Counted from the first letter of the stretch, positions 16,094 through 25,731 are shown. The stretch is 64,000 nt of DNA from Firm-04 sp045596625 (GCA_045596625.1 JAZOCU010000026.1:1-64000), one strand, 5' to 3'. Numbers and translations: made by a program. The notes: generated from the sequence alone by a model not told the origin.

Positions 16094-19054
16094 TTGAAAA
16101 CCAGAAAGAAATGGACAAAAAATTTGTTGGGGCTTGTTACATCATTTGCGATGTCAGCAATGCTGATGCAGGCAATGCCGACGATGCTGCCGGCATCCGC
16201 TGCTTCGGATTATTGGAAATTTGATTTCGGCGGCGGCGGTACTGCAGGCGGATATACCGGTGTTTCGGCATCCAACGGTTATAATGCTTCGGCAGGCTAT
16301 GGCTTCAGCTCCGGCTGCAATGTTTCCAATGTTTCGGCTTCCGGCAGCGGTGCGCTCAGTGATGCGGTGCAGTTTAACAATGCAACGCATAACGGCACAG
16401 CAACCTTCTGCGCCGATGTTCCCAATGGACTGTATCAGGTTACCGTATGGCTGGGCAATACTACGCGTACCAGTGTGGCTGCCGAGGGTATGCTGCAGCT
16501 GATCAATCTGACCGGCAACAACGCAACAGACACCTTCCAGATCCCGATCACGGATGGTCAGCTGAATCTCTGCTGTGTGGAAGGAAAGGCAGGCTATGCC
16601 TTTACTTTGTCTGCTCTGGAGATCAAGAAGATCTCGGACAGCACTGATACGAATCCTACCATTTGGCTTTGCGGTGATTCTACGGTTTGTAACTACTATC
16701 CGCTGAACAGCTCCGCACAGGCAGGCTGGGGCCAGATGCTTCCTTCTGTGCTTGGTGATAACAGCGGCTGGCAGGTGCGAAATATGGCTGCCAGCGGTCA
16801 GTATGCAGCAGGCTTTGTCAGTGCCGGTCAGTTCGCTGCGATTGAAAAATACGGCAAAGCAGGCGATATTTACTTTATCTCCATCGGCATCAATGATACC
16901 AATTATTCCAATGAAACGGAATATTATAATGTGGTGACCGATATGGCAAAGCGTGCCATGGCAAAAGGCATGAGGGTAATCCTTGTGAAGCAGCAGGGCA
17001 GAGACGGTGATTGCTCTCGTAATCCGCTGCTGACCGGACGTTGGTTCGGCGGTACCTTGGATCGTATCGGTTCTGAGCTCGGCTTGCAGGTAATCGATCT
17101 GTTTAATCTGTGGCAGGATCACTGTCTTAAAATCGGTGCCACAGCAACTACCGCGTTGTATATGAGCGGAGATTCTCTGCATCCCAACCGTTCCGGTGCA
17201 ACGGTTTTGGCAGAGTTGGTCGTTTCGCAGATGGATAGCTCTGTAACGCCCGGCGGCGCTGCCTTTGAAGATGGCAGTGTGTATATGCTTCAGAATGTCA
17301 ACAGCGGGCTGTATCTGACTGTGGAGGGCGGCGTAGCTGCTGATACCACCAATGTCTGTCAGAGCAAGGATTCTGCGCCGCTCGGTAAGAATCTCTGGAA
17401 GATGATGAGTGCCGATGACGGTTACTATTATCTCTATTCTATGCTGGATGGCGGCAACTCCTATGTGCTGGATGTTTATGAGGGTAAGGCTGCAAACGGA
17501 ACCAATATCGGTATTTATTCCGCCATCGGCAGTACAGCACAGCAATTTAAGCTGATGGGTGCCGGAGAGAATATCTATACGATCCGTCCTCGTGCTTCCG
17601 ATGACAAGAGCTGCGTTGAGGTCGGTTCTGCACTCACCGATGAAGGTGCCAATGTCATCGAATGGGAAAGCAATGGACACGATTGCCAGAAATGGCGTCT
17701 GGTTGAAGTACATCAGAACACCTATGATGCAGTGTATCTGCAGGGTGATATGAATGATGACGGTCAGATCACTGCAACGGATATCAGCTTGATGAAGCGC
17801 GGAATGTTGTCCGGCTTTACGGATCCCGCAGCAAAGCAGGCTGCCGATGTCACCGGCGATGAAGCTGTTTTGATCAGTGATGTAGTGCTGCTGAACAAGC
17901 ATCTCATCGGTGAATCGGTGGAATTTGGTGACCGGAAGTATTATGCCATTGATGCTGCTTATGCCGATGGCTGGTATGAAAATACCAATGCAGGCTTCAG
18001 TGGTGAAGCATACCTGAATCTGAACAATACTGTGGGCAGTGCGATGACATTTACTGTCAGAGTTCCGCAGGCCGGCAATTATTTGTGTACATTTAATATT
18101 GCAAACGGTTCTGCCAATGACCGTAAAATGCTGATCTCTGTCAGCGGACAGACCGATGTCTGGCTGCAGAGCTTCCTTACCACCTCTGTTTGGACGACAT
18201 GGGAAGAGCGTGCGCTGGTTTTGCCGCTGACAGCAGGCTATAATACCATTTCACTGGTTTCTCATACCGCTGAAGGCGGCCCGAATGTAGATTTTCTGCG
18301 TCTGACCTTTACCGATGAGCCAATTGCTGAACCGTATGATCCCGGCCAGAGCGGTAATCCCAATGTTACACCTTCCGATAATCCGGTTGTGTATATCGCC
18401 AGCGATTCTACTGCACAATCCTATCGCGAGTCCTATGCACCGCAGCAGGGCTGGGGTTATTATCTCGGCAACTATTTTAACAGCAATGTAACCGTTTCCA
18501 ATCATGCCATTGCGGGCCGCAGCTCCAAGAGCTTTTATGATAACGGCAGATTGACTACCATTCTGGACACCATCAAAGCCGGAGACTATCTGCTGATAGA
18601 TTTCGGAATCAATGACGGTGCATCCTCTCAGCCTGAGCGTTATGCTCCGGTTTGCGGTAATGTGGATAATCCCACGAACGGCTCTTTTGAATACTATATG
18701 ACATTCTATATCAAAGGTGCATTGGATAAGGGCGCAACACCGATCCTCATGAGCCCTACCCTTTCCATCAAGAATCAGTCGCAGCCCTTTGGCGTTGGCT
18801 ACCGCAACATCGATTCTGCTTGCCGGATGCTGGCTGCAAAGTATAATATCCCGTATTTTGATCTGGGTCAGGCAATGACCACGCAGTTCAACAATACGGC
18901 ATATAATACCGTATACAGCTACTACATGGGTTCTACTACCGCCGGCGGCACAGACTTCACTCATTTCACCGAGACCGGTGCTAATGTCGTTGCAAAGATC
19001 ATTGCCGATGGCATTAAGGGTCTGGGACTGCCACTTTCCGGATTTGTTTCTTGA
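16094..19054 (+). CDS. Cellulosomal double CE12-type esterase with CBM13-like, dockerin and CBM35/6-like modules
   Basis: 986 aa, probably starting at TTG 16094, which lies 6-7 bases after AAAGGGGGAG; upstream ATGs lack a site. Order: signal peptide (1-37, ending ASA), beta-rich N-terminal domain (38-180) as in CE12 enzymes, SGNH esterase 1 (188-385; GDST with Ser196, GINDTN, and GDSLHPN giving Asp360/His363), ricin-type CBM13-like domain (about 391-540), dockerin (550-607; GDMNDDGQITATD and ADVTGDEAVLISD), CBM35/CBM6-like domain (614-740), esterase 2 (765-976; ASDST with Ser772, GINDG, TDFTHF with Asp954/His957). CE12 enzymes remove acetyl groups from rhamnogalacturonan or xylan. The dockerin sits in the middle of the chain rather than at an end, and both esterase triads look intact. 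The two halves share little sequence, so they may differ in substrate. Confidence 0.9.
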   Translation: MKTRKKWTKNLLGLVTSFAMSAMLMQAMPTMLPASAASDYWKFDFGGGGTAGGYTGVSASNGYNASAGYGFSSGCNVSNVSASGSGALSDAVQFNNATHNGTATFCADVPNGLYQVTVWLGNTTRTSVAAEGMLQLINLTGNNATDTFQIPITDGQLNLCCVEGKAGYAFTLSALEIKKISDSTDTNPTIWLCGDSTVCNYYPLNSSAQAGWGQMLPSVLGDNSGWQVRNMAASGQYAAGFVSAGQFAAIEKYGKAGDIYFISIGINDTNYSNETEYYNVVTDMAKRAMAKGMRVILVKQQGRDGDCSRNPLLTGRWFGGTLDRIGSELGLQVIDLFNLWQDHCLKIGATATTALYMSGDSLHPNRSGATVLAELVVSQMDSSVTPGGAAFEDGSVYMLQNVNSGLYLTVEGGVAADTTNVCQSKDSAPLGKNLWKMMSADDGYYYLYSMLDGGNSYVLDVYEGKAANGTNIGIYSAIGSTAQQFKLMGAGENIYTIRPRASDDKSCVEVGSALTDEGANVIEWESNGHDCQKWRLVEVHQNTYDAVYLQGDMNDDGQITATDISLMKRGMLSGFTDPAAKQAADVTGDEAVLISDVVLLNKHLIGESVEFGDRKYYAIDAAYADGWYENTNAGFSGEAYLNLNNTVGSAMTFTVRVPQAGNYLCTFNIANGSANDRKMLISVSGQTDVWLQSFLTTSVWTTWEERALVLPLTAGYNTISLVSHTAEGGPNVDFLRLTFTDEPIAEPYDPGQSGNPNVTPSDNPVVYIASDSTAQSYRESYAPQQGWGYYLGNYFNSNVTVSNHAIAGRSSKSFYDNGRLTTILDTIKAGDYLLIDFGINDGASSQPERYAPVCGNVDNPTNGSFEYYMTFYIKGALDKGATPILMSPTLSIKNQSQPFGVGYRNIDSACRMLAAKYNIPYFDLGQAMTTQFNNTAYNTVYSYYMGSTTAGGTDFTHFTETGANVVAKIIADGIKGLGLPLSGFVS

Positions 19055-19090
19055 TTCTTGAACAGCGCTGTTCTATTACGCATAACGATA

Positions 19091-19132
19091 AACAAACACC
19101 GCCTATGGTAATTACCATAGGCGGTGTTTGTT
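19091..19132. terminator. Perfect palindromic terminator between CE12 and HtrA genes
   Basis: 42-base perfect palindrome (19091-19111 with 19112-19132); it serves converging genes at 19054 and 19167. T-runs are short, so termination strength rests on the long stem. Confidence 0.75.
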
Positions 19133-19166
19133 ACAGAATGGAACAAAACCATGAACGATTTCGATA

Positions 19167-20615
19167 TTATTGTGCAAGCTCGGGTTTTTTCTCCTGCAAA
19201 ATCAGCTCGCACTCGTGATCTTCGCCATTGCGGACAACCGTAATGGTGATCGTATCACCGGCCGCATATGCATTTTTTGCGGCGTTCAGTTCATCGTAAT
19301 TAGAAATGCTTTCGCCGTTGACCGCAATGATAATATCGCCCACTTTGACGCCGGCGAGATCGGCAGCACCATTCTCGGTAAGCTCTGTGACATATACACC
19401 CATAGGCAGACCATATGCCTGGGAAACGCTCTCGGAAACGTCACGGCCTGTAATGCCGATCACAGGCTTGCCGCGGACATAGCCATAGTTGATCAGATCA
19501 TCAACGACCTTTTTGGCATGCGCCATCGGGATCGCAAAGCCCAGTCCTTCGATGGTCGTTTCGGAATAGCTGCTGTGCATTTTCAAGGAATTGATGCCGA
19601 TGACCTGTCCATAGCTGTTGATCAGGGGCCCGCCGGAGTTGCCGGAGTTGATGGCGGTATCCGTCTGGATCAGCGACATTGTGACCTCGTTGATGGTGAC
19701 TTCGCGATCCAATGCCGAAACGATACCTGTGGTAACGGATCCGAACAGATCAAGGCCCAGCGGATTGCCGATGGCGATCACAAGCTCGCCGACACGCAAC
19801 GCATCGCTGTCACCGAATTCCGCAGCCTTGAGCTGCTGCTTGGTGTTCATCTTCAGCACAGCAATATCTTCTTCGGTATCATAGCCAACGATCGTTGCGG
19901 CGATCTGCGTTTCTCCTTGATAATAGTCTTCGTTGAGAACGATCTGAATTTCCTTTGCAACGCCGCCGTATTCTTCAGCGTAGATCACATGGGCGTTGGT
20001 GAGCACATAACCATCCGCACTCATAATGATACCGGTTCCGGTTGCGGGTGCACTCCGTTCATAGGTAGTAGGCGAGCCGAAGCCCCACATATCATTATAG
20101 CGTTCTTCCCAGACAAAGGTGGATGAAACACCGACAGTAGAAGGGGTAACCTTATCGACGATATCGGGAATGCTCAAGGCATCCTCTCTGGCGGCGAGTT
20201 CGATCCAATCCTGCATGACGACAGAATCTGCATTGTTTTGCTCCGGCTTGCCACCGGTGTTGTTATCAGTTTGATCGGCATTTTCTTTTTTGCTGCCGGA
20301 TTCTGTTTTTTCCAGCGTTTCCGTGAAGCTGTCATCTTTTCCGAAGAACTTCTTCAAGGAAGCGTTTTCCATAGCAAACTGATAGCACTGAATCGAAGCA
20401 AAGGATAAAAATGCAATGCCGGCAAAAATGCCAAGCGCCTTCAGCACTTTGTAGGAGGAGCGCTTCGGTGTGACAGAGGCAGGATCGTGTTCGGCGACCG
20501 GCGGTACAGCGTCGCCGGAGCGAGGAGAATAATAGCTGCCCGATACAGGCGGCTGCTGTTCATAGGGGTTATGAATCGGCTCCTGCAGATTATCATGTTC
20601 GTTGTCGTGGAACAT
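19167..20615 (-). CDS. HtrA/DegP-type membrane-anchored serine protease
   Basis: 482 aa. A cytoplasmic Pro-rich N-terminus (1-52) is followed by one membrane helix (about 57-77), an acidic linker, a trypsin-like domain (about 150-370) with the full triad (TNAHV, His209; EDIAVL, Asp250; NSGNSGGP, Ser327), and one PDZ domain (385-475; GVYVTELTENGAADLAGVK). It degrades or refolds damaged exported proteins, a likely need beside many secreted enzymes. Start 20615 is chosen because AAAGAGGT is 8 bases upstream; the open frame to 20765 has no site. A TATAAT is visible on the minus strand upstream, with a poor -35. Confidence 0.93.
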   Translation of the reverse strand: MFHDNEHDNLQEPIHNPYEQQPPVSGSYYSPRSGDAVPPVAEHDPASVTPKRSSYKVLKALGIFAGIAFLSFASIQCYQFAMENASLKKFFGKDDSFTETLEKTESGSKKENADQTDNNTGGKPEQNNADSVVMQDWIELAAREDALSIPDIVDKVTPSTVGVSSTFVWEERYNDMWGFGSPTTYERSAPATGTGIIMSADGYVLTNAHVIYAEEYGGVAKEIQIVLNEDYYQGETQIAATIVGYDTEEDIAVLKMNTKQQLKAAEFGDSDALRVGELVIAIGNPLGLDLFGSVTTGIVSALDREVTINEVTMSLIQTDTAINSGNSGGPLINSYGQVIGINSLKMHSSYSETTIEGLGFAIPMAHAKKVVDDLINYGYVRGKPVIGITGRDVSESVSQAYGLPMGVYVTELTENGAADLAGVKVGDIIIAVNGESISNYDELNAAKNAYAAGDTITITVVRNGEDHECELILQEKKPELAQ

Positions 20616-20788
20616 AGTCATGCACCTCTTTCTATTGTTATATGCAGCTGCGGCAGCGTATTTGGGGTCTGCGGCACTGCTCTTTGATTTTATTATAATC
20701 ATGAATGTGAAAATCATATGATAAACAGGCAAAAAAGTAATTTTGCGGATCTTTCGGTGTGCCATTTCTGTGATGTGGAAGTGACACG

Positions 20789-20817
20789 TTGACTTTTTTT
20801 ACGTTTCATGGTATACT
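20789..20817 (+). promoter_or_regulatory. Promoter of the GH5 gene
   Basis: TTGACT (20789-20794), 17 bases, TATACT (20812-20817). Confidence 0.85.
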
Positions 20818-20855
20818 ATCCTGAGCAACCGATGTGAAAAAGGAGGATGTTTGTT

Positions 20856-22109
20856 TTGAAAAAAATGTTTGCGCTGTTATGCTCTGCTGTGATGATGCTC
20901 GCAGGAAGTACGGCTTGTACCAAGGGCGACGAGTCATCTGAGAGCGTAACTTCGATTCCCGAGTTTTCCTATCCCGATCAGATCCTGGGAGGAGAGAGCA
21001 CTATGATTCCCGATTTGGAAATGGATCAGTATCCGGTGCCGGAAAATGAGGCGCTCAAGTTTGTTGCGGATATGAAGCTTGGTTGGAATCTGGGCAATAC
21101 CTTTGATGCAAGCGATTGCAATCATCTTTCCAATGAGCTGGATTATGAAAAGGCTTGGTGCGGTCAGATGACCAAAATCGAATATTTTGCAGCAATCAAG
21201 GCAGCCGGTTTCCATACAGTCCGCATTCCGGTATCGTGGCACAATCATGTGGATGAGAATTTTAAGATCTCCGAGGCTTGGATGGCTCGTGTGAAGGAGG
21301 TCGTGGATTGGGCATTGGCATGCGATCTGTATGTGATCCTCAACACACACCATGATGTTGCGGAAGCTTATTATTATCCCGATAGTGCACATCTGGAAAG
21401 CTCCAAGCGTTATCTGACTTCTGTTTGGACGCAGATCGCAGAAACCTTCAAGGAATATGATTCCCGATTGATCCTGGAATCCCTCAACGAGCCTCGTCTT
21501 GTGGGCACCAATTATGAATGGTGGCTGGATCCCAACAGTGCAGAGTGCAAGGATGCCGCCAATTGCATCAATACCCTGAATCAGTTGTTCGTAGATACGG
21601 TGCGTGGCGTGGGCGGTTTCAATGCGGAGCGTTATCTGATGTGTCCCGGCTATTGCGCTTCCGTAGACGGCGCTTGCAGCGACTTGTTCGTGCTGCCGAC
21701 GGATACCGCAGAAAATACGAATAAGATCATTGTTTCCATTCATGCATATACACCTTATAATTTTGCACTGAATACTACCGGCACCAAAGAATTCTCGGTG
21801 GATGATACTGTGAGCTGTGCGGAGATCACCAATTTTATGGATCGGCTTTACGGCAAGTTTATCGCAAACGGGATCCCGGTGTTCATCGGAGAATTCGGTG
21901 CGCTCAATAAGGATAATCTGGAACAGCGGGTGCAATTTGCTGCCTATTATGTTGCCGCTGCCCGTGCCAGAGGCATTTCTTGCTGCTGGTGGGATAATAA
22001 TGCCTTCAGCGGCAGCGGAGAAAACTTCGGTCTGCTGTATCGCTCAACTGCAAAATTTATGTATCCTGATATTGTACAGGCGCTGGTAAAATATGCAGAA
22101 GATCAGTAA
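20856..22109 (+). CDS. GH5 endoglucanase-type lipoprotein
   Basis: 417 aa from TTG 20856, nine bases after AAGGAGG; the ATG at 20847 overlaps that site. The lipoprotein signal ends in AGSTACTK (Cys21). The catalytic domain (about 60-410) shows GWNLGNTFDA, TVRIPVSW, NTHHD, LESLNEPR with acid/base Glu212, SIHAYTPYNF, and FIGEFGAL with nucleophile Glu346, the GH5 pattern (subfamily 4-like by overall look). It has no dockerin or CBM, so it is predicted to sit on the cell membrane rather than in the cellulosome, trimming beta-glucan or xyloglucan fragments near the uptake systems. A 12-pair hairpin follows 25 bases after the stop but has no T-run. Confidence 0.92.
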   Translation: MKKMFALLCSAVMMLAGSTACTKGDESSESVTSIPEFSYPDQILGGESTMIPDLEMDQYPVPENEALKFVADMKLGWNLGNTFDASDCNHLSNELDYEKAWCGQMTKIEYFAAIKAAGFHTVRIPVSWHNHVDENFKISEAWMARVKEVVDWALACDLYVILNTHHDVAEAYYYPDSAHLESSKRYLTSVWTQIAETFKEYDSRLILESLNEPRLVGTNYEWWLDPNSAECKDAANCINTLNQLFVDTVRGVGGFNAERYLMCPGYCASVDGACSDLFVLPTDTAENTNKIIVSIHAYTPYNFALNTTGTKEFSVDDTVSCAEITNFMDRLYGKFIANGIPVFIGEFGALNKDNLEQRVQFAAYYVAAARARGISCCWWDNNAFSGSGENFGLLYRSTAKFMYPDIVQALVKYAEDQ

Positions 22110-22134
22110 GTCCATAGAAAACGTTACAGAGAAA

Positions 22135-22164
22135 GAGGCGGAGGTGGATGGACACCTCCGCCTC
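22135..22164 (+). promoter_or_regulatory. GC-rich hairpin between GH5 and the Thr-rich lipoprotein
   Basis: 12 perfect pairs (22135-22146 with 22153-22164) and a 6-base loop, but no T-run. More likely an RNA processing, stability or partial-termination element between two cotranscribed genes than a true terminator. Confidence 0.5.
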
Positions 22165-22191
22165 CGCAGATTGAAAGGCAACGGTATTATT

Positions 22192-22863
22192 ATGAAACGA
22201 ATGAAGCGAGGGTTCCGTCTTTGTGCAATTTGTCTTGCGTCAGCGTGTGTGCTGATGGGATGCAATCACAATAAGGATTCCTCAGAACCGCAGCAAGCCA
22301 TTGAAAGTAGCAACGCCGCATCAGAGACAACAACGACAACCGTGCCTGCAAGCAAACCGGTTTTGACCACAACTACCGCTACAACTACCACCACAACTGC
22401 AACTACAACCTCTACAACAGCTGCCACCACGACCATTGTTACAACAACAGAAGCTGTTACCACAACGACTGTGTCCTCTGCCACCGGAAATCAAACGGAA
22501 ATTACGACACAAGCCACCACATTGACCACTGCCACAGCTTCTTCCGATGCAGGCAATGTCCGATCAAAATATCTGGGCATCTGGAATTGTACGACAGTTG
22601 TGTTGGATGGCGTAGAATACCCTCTTGCCGATCTGGAAGCACAACTTGGCATGCCACTTTTCTTTCGGATCACAGTGAGCGCAGACGGTACCTTATCTGT
22701 GCGTTCCTCTGTTAGTGCGGAGGCAGAGACCGGAATCTGGTCAGAGGAGAACGGCAATGCTGTATTTACTGTTGATGGTCAATCGATTACTGCAAACCTT
22801 TTGAATGACCAGCTCGTTCTAACTGAGATGGAGAATCAGATGTATTTTGTCAAGGCAACATAA
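22192..22863 (+). CDS. Thr-rich lipoprotein with small beta-barrel-like C-terminal domain
   Basis: 223 aa. The lipoprotein signal ends in CVLMGCNH (Cys about 22). Residues 40-120 are almost wholly Thr with Ala/Val, encoded by an ACA/ACC-rich tract. Residues 123-223 (YLGIWNCTTVVLDG, ITVSADGTLSVRS, GIWSEENGNAVFTVDGQ, LVLTEMENQMYFVK) resemble lipocalin-like repeat domains found in clostridial surface proteins. The start at 22192 has AAAGG 13 bases upstream. It probably shares a transcript with GH5, 82 bases before. Function unknown; a surface stalk with a binding head is likely. Confidence 0.75.
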   Translation: MKRMKRGFRLCAICLASACVLMGCNHNKDSSEPQQAIESSNAASETTTTTVPASKPVLTTTTATTTTTTATTTSTTAATTTIVTTTEAVTTTTVSSATGNQTEITTQATTLTTATASSDAGNVRSKYLGIWNCTTVVLDGVEYPLADLEAQLGMPLFFRITVSADGTLSVRSSVSAEAETGIWSEENGNAVFTVDGQSITANLLNDQLVLTEMENQMYFVKAT

Positions 22864-22927
22864 TATCCCCGACAGGCTGCAAACATTGGATCCTGCAGCC
22901 TGTTGTTTTCCAAGGAGGACTGTGGCT

Positions 22928-24532
22928 ATGCTGCGTATCACCAATCTTTCGATGCCTCTTTCCTATACGCAGGCCGATCTGATTGCCGCCGCTGCCAAGG
23001 CACTGCGGCTGCCCGCTGCAGCGCTGCAGCGGGTATCGCTGTTCCGCCGTGCTGTGGATGCACGCAAAACAGTGCATTTTATCGTTAGCGTGGATGTGGT
23101 GGCAGACAATGAAGCTGCTGTTTATGAACATTTGCAAAAGCATCATGCGGATAAGAATATTATCATCGTGAAGCCCTATCGTATGCCGCAATATCAAAAG
23201 ACCACGCTGCCGCATCGTCCGGTGATCGTAGGCTGCGGCCCTGCCGGATTGTTTGCTGCGTGGATCCTCGCACAGGCGGGTGCTGCACCGATTGTATTGG
23301 AACGTGGACAATCAGTGGAAAAGCGGACTGCGATCTTAAAGCAGTATCATCTGACCGGAAAGCTGGATCCGGAATGCAATCTTCAATTCGGGGAAGGCGG
23401 CGCAGGTACGTTTTCCGATGGAAAGCTCAATACAGGCACAAAAGATCCCCGTATTCGGCAGGTGCTGAACACCTTCGTGGAGTGCGGTGCACCGGAGGAG
23501 ATTCTCTGGAATGCCAAGCCTCATATCGGAACGGATCGGCTTGCTGTTTGTATTCCTGCCTTGCGGAAAAAAATCGAGGCGCTTGGCGGTGAAGTGCGCT
23601 TTGGTGCCAGGTTTTTGCGATATCAGCAAAGCGACGATACGCTATATGGCGTGGAATATCTGCAAGATGGTGTGCAGTATTCGCTCCGAACCGATCATTT
23701 GATCCTTGCTGCGGGCCACAGTGCAAGAGATATCTTTGAAACATTGGAACAATGCGGATTGCCTCTGGCACAAAAGGCGTTTTCGCTTGGTGTGCGTGTG
23801 GAGCATTTGCAGCAGGATATTGATCGGATGTGCTACGGAAAAGCGGCAGGGCATCCTGCATTGGGTGCCGCAAGCTATAAGCTGGCGGTGCATTTGCCGG
23901 ATGGCAGAGGCGTTTATTCCTTTTGTATGTGTCCGGGCGGAACGGTACAGGCCGGTGCTTCTGAGCCGGAAACGGTCGTGACCAATGGCATGAGTGTGTT
24001 TGCCCGTGATGGGCGCAATGCAAACAGTGCCCTGCTCGTGGGTATTACCCCTGCGGATTTCGGAAGCAGTGCGCCTTTGGCAGGCGTTGCTTTACAGCGC
24101 AGTATTGAGCAGGCAGCTTTTGCGGCAGGCGGCAGGAGCGGTGCAGCACCGGTGATCCTTGCAGAGGATCTGGTGCAGCGAAGATGCTCGACCGGTTTTG
24201 GCAGAGTCAAGCCTACCTATCCGCTAGGCACCCGTTTTTGTGCTTTAGAGCAGACACTGCCTGCTTTTGTCTGCGATGCGCTGCGGCAGGCATTGCCTTT
24301 GCTGGATCGCCAGCTTCACGGCTTTTATCAGCCGGATGCTGTGCTGACTGCGCCGGAAACCCGCAGCTCCTCTCCCGTCAGGATCCTGCGGCATCCCGAA
24401 ACACTGGAATCCATCGGGCTGCATGGTCTGTACCCATGCGGAGAGGGTGCAGGCTATGCCGGCGGCATTGTTTCTGCTGCTGTGGATGGTATCCGCTGTG
24501 CAGAGCAGATCCTTGCATCAAAAGGATGCTAA
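22928..24532 (+). CDS. FAD-dependent oxidoreductase (COG2509 type)
   Basis: 534 aa. A 95-residue N-terminal alpha/beta domain precedes the FAD/NAD-binding fold VIVGCGPAGLFAAW (about 100) and LERGQ; then NLQFGEGGAGTFSDGKLNTG, a hallmark of this uncharacterised dehydrogenase family, DHLILAAGHSARDIF, and a C-terminal GLYPCGEGAGYAGGIVSAA that closes the FAD site. Cytoplasmic. The ATG at 22928 has AAGGAGG nine bases before it. The reaction is not known. Its stop overlaps the stop of the convergent DUF4363 gene. Confidence 0.9.
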   Translation: MLRITNLSMPLSYTQADLIAAAAKALRLPAAALQRVSLFRRAVDARKTVHFIVSVDVVADNEAAVYEHLQKHHADKNIIIVKPYRMPQYQKTTLPHRPVIVGCGPAGLFAAWILAQAGAAPIVLERGQSVEKRTAILKQYHLTGKLDPECNLQFGEGGAGTFSDGKLNTGTKDPRIRQVLNTFVECGAPEEILWNAKPHIGTDRLAVCIPALRKKIEALGGEVRFGARFLRYQQSDDTLYGVEYLQDGVQYSLRTDHLILAAGHSARDIFETLEQCGLPLAQKAFSLGVRVEHLQQDIDRMCYGKAAGHPALGAASYKLAVHLPDGRGVYSFCMCPGGTVQAGASEPETVVTNGMSVFARDGRNANSALLVGITPADFGSSAPLAGVALQRSIEQAAFAAGGRSGAAPVILAEDLVQRRCSTGFGRVKPTYPLGTRFCALEQTLPAFVCDALRQALPLLDRQLHGFYQPDAVLTAPETRSSSPVRILRHPETLESIGLHGLYPCGEGAGYAGGIVSAAVDGIRCAEQILASKGC

Positions 24533-24897
24533 TGCAGCGGCTGCAGCCATTCTAAAATCGCTGAGATCGCATGACATTCTGCACTAAGCTCCTCGCTGTT
24601 TGCCTGTGCAAGCGGCAGGAGCTTTGCAATAGTTGTGTTCAGATCCATGACAGATTGCCTTGGCACAAACAGCTTCAGTAACGGACAGCTTTCATCCCAT
24701 TGACGTTGAAAGGCTTGCAGTGCGGCTTCTGCTGTTTCCATATCTTCTTGCAGTGCAGCTTCGCTGATCACTGTAAGCTGCTGCTGCAGTTGTCGGCAGT
24801 GATACGATACGATCCGCATTCCTGAAAACAACAGGATCGCAATGCCTAACAGAATCAACAGACTTGCGTGGACTCTGGTAAAGGCAGATTGCTTCAT
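24529..24897 (-). CDS. DUF4363 family protein
   Basis: 122 aa. One N-terminal membrane helix (about 11-27, LLILLGIAILLFSGM) and a helical extracytoplasmic part with three to four amphipathic helices. Its start overlaps the stop of the DUF421 gene as ATGA, so the two are coupled. DUF421-DUF4363 pairs recur in Clostridia; role unknown. The 3' end overlaps the convergent FAD gene by three bases, with no terminator between them. Confidence 0.82.
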   Translation of the reverse strand: MKQSAFTRVHASLLILLGIAILLFSGMRIVSYHCRQLQQQLTVISEAALQEDMETAEAALQAFQRQWDESCPLLKLFVPRQSVMDLNTTIAKLLPLAQANSEELSAECHAISAILEWLQPLH

Positions 24898-25571
24898 TTT
24901 GTGTTCTCCTTTCGCACAAGACAATGCAAACCGTTCTGATTGACTGTCAGCAAAAAGATCTGTTCCGGTTCGATCTGATGTTTTTTGAGGAGCTTTTGCA
25001 GCTTTTCTTGTGTGTAACCTGCAGCCTGCAAGCCTTCGGGGCTGATATTGCCGTCGGCAATGAGCACCTCAGGAGGGCTGTCTTCGGTCAATTCATTGAG
25101 CAGATCGCCTTTTGCAGCCGATTGAAAGGCTGTTTTCTGATAAACAGAAACAGTGCCATTGGTCTCCACCACAGCCATCTGTACTTCATTCGGATCGAAT
25201 ACACCACCGCTGCGCAGTGCTGTCATCAGATCATCGAGCGAAAATCGCAGCGCACGCATGACCTTTTGGTCGATCGTTCCGTTGCGGATAATAATGATCG
25301 GTCTGCCGGAAACCAATCGGCGCAGGCTTCTCCAACGCAATGCCGCACCGGACATCAGCACCTCAAAACAGATCAGCACCAATACCGGCAAAATCCCTAA
25401 CAGCAAGGGCTGATTCTGATCCTCCACCGGCAACGTAGCAATGTTGGAGACAAGGATCGTGATAACAAGCTCTGTGGGCTGCAGCTCACCGATTTGTCGT
25501 TTGCCCATAAATCGCACGGCAAATATGACAAGAGGATACAGCACTGCTGCCCGCAGCACACCATTGAGCAT
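24894..25571 (-). CDS. DUF421 (YetF-like) membrane protein
   Basis: 225 aa. Three membrane helices in residues 1-85 (MLNGVLRAAVLYPLVIFAV, LVITILVSNIATLP, LLLGILPVLVLICFEVL) with the family motif FMGKRQIGELQPTELVITIL. The cytoplasmic part carries GRPIIIIRNGTID, FSLDDLMTALRSGGVFDPNEVQMAVVE and NGTVSV, all DUF421 marks. Bacillus YetF-type proteins are linked to spore and stress physiology. The start at 25571 has GGAGGTG 6-7 bases upstream. First gene of a two-gene unit. Confidence 0.92.
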   Translation of the reverse strand: MLNGVLRAAVLYPLVIFAVRFMGKRQIGELQPTELVITILVSNIATLPVEDQNQPLLLGILPVLVLICFEVLMSGAALRWRSLRRLVSGRPIIIIRNGTIDQKVMRALRFSLDDLMTALRSGGVFDPNEVQMAVVETNGTVSVYQKTAFQSAAKGDLLNELTEDSPPEVLIADGNISPEGLQAAGYTQEKLQKLLKKHQIEPEQIFLLTVNQNGLHCLVRKENTK

Positions 25572-25670
25572 GAAAACACCTCCGTTTGCTTTTTCCTTAT
25601 CCTGTCCGTTATGGAAGAAAATATGCAGGCGCAGACCGGAAAACCCAACGGATTCGTTCAAAAAGCGAAA

Positions 25671-25706
25671 AAAGCTGCCACAGATCATTTGATCTGCGGC
25701 AGCTTT
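25671..25706 (-). terminator. Terminator of rpsT
   Basis: Near-perfect stem (25671-25687 with 25690-25706, one mismatch) followed on the minus strand by TTTTTTCGCTTTTT; 26 bases beyond the rpsT stop. Confidence 0.9.
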
Positions 25707-25731
25707 TTGCTTTTGTGTGATGTGTTATGAA

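Noticed and set aside
16154..17902. 582-codon open frame antisense to the CE12 gene
   Set aside because: No ribosome site, no recognisable domain, and the sense strand has a complete domain series.
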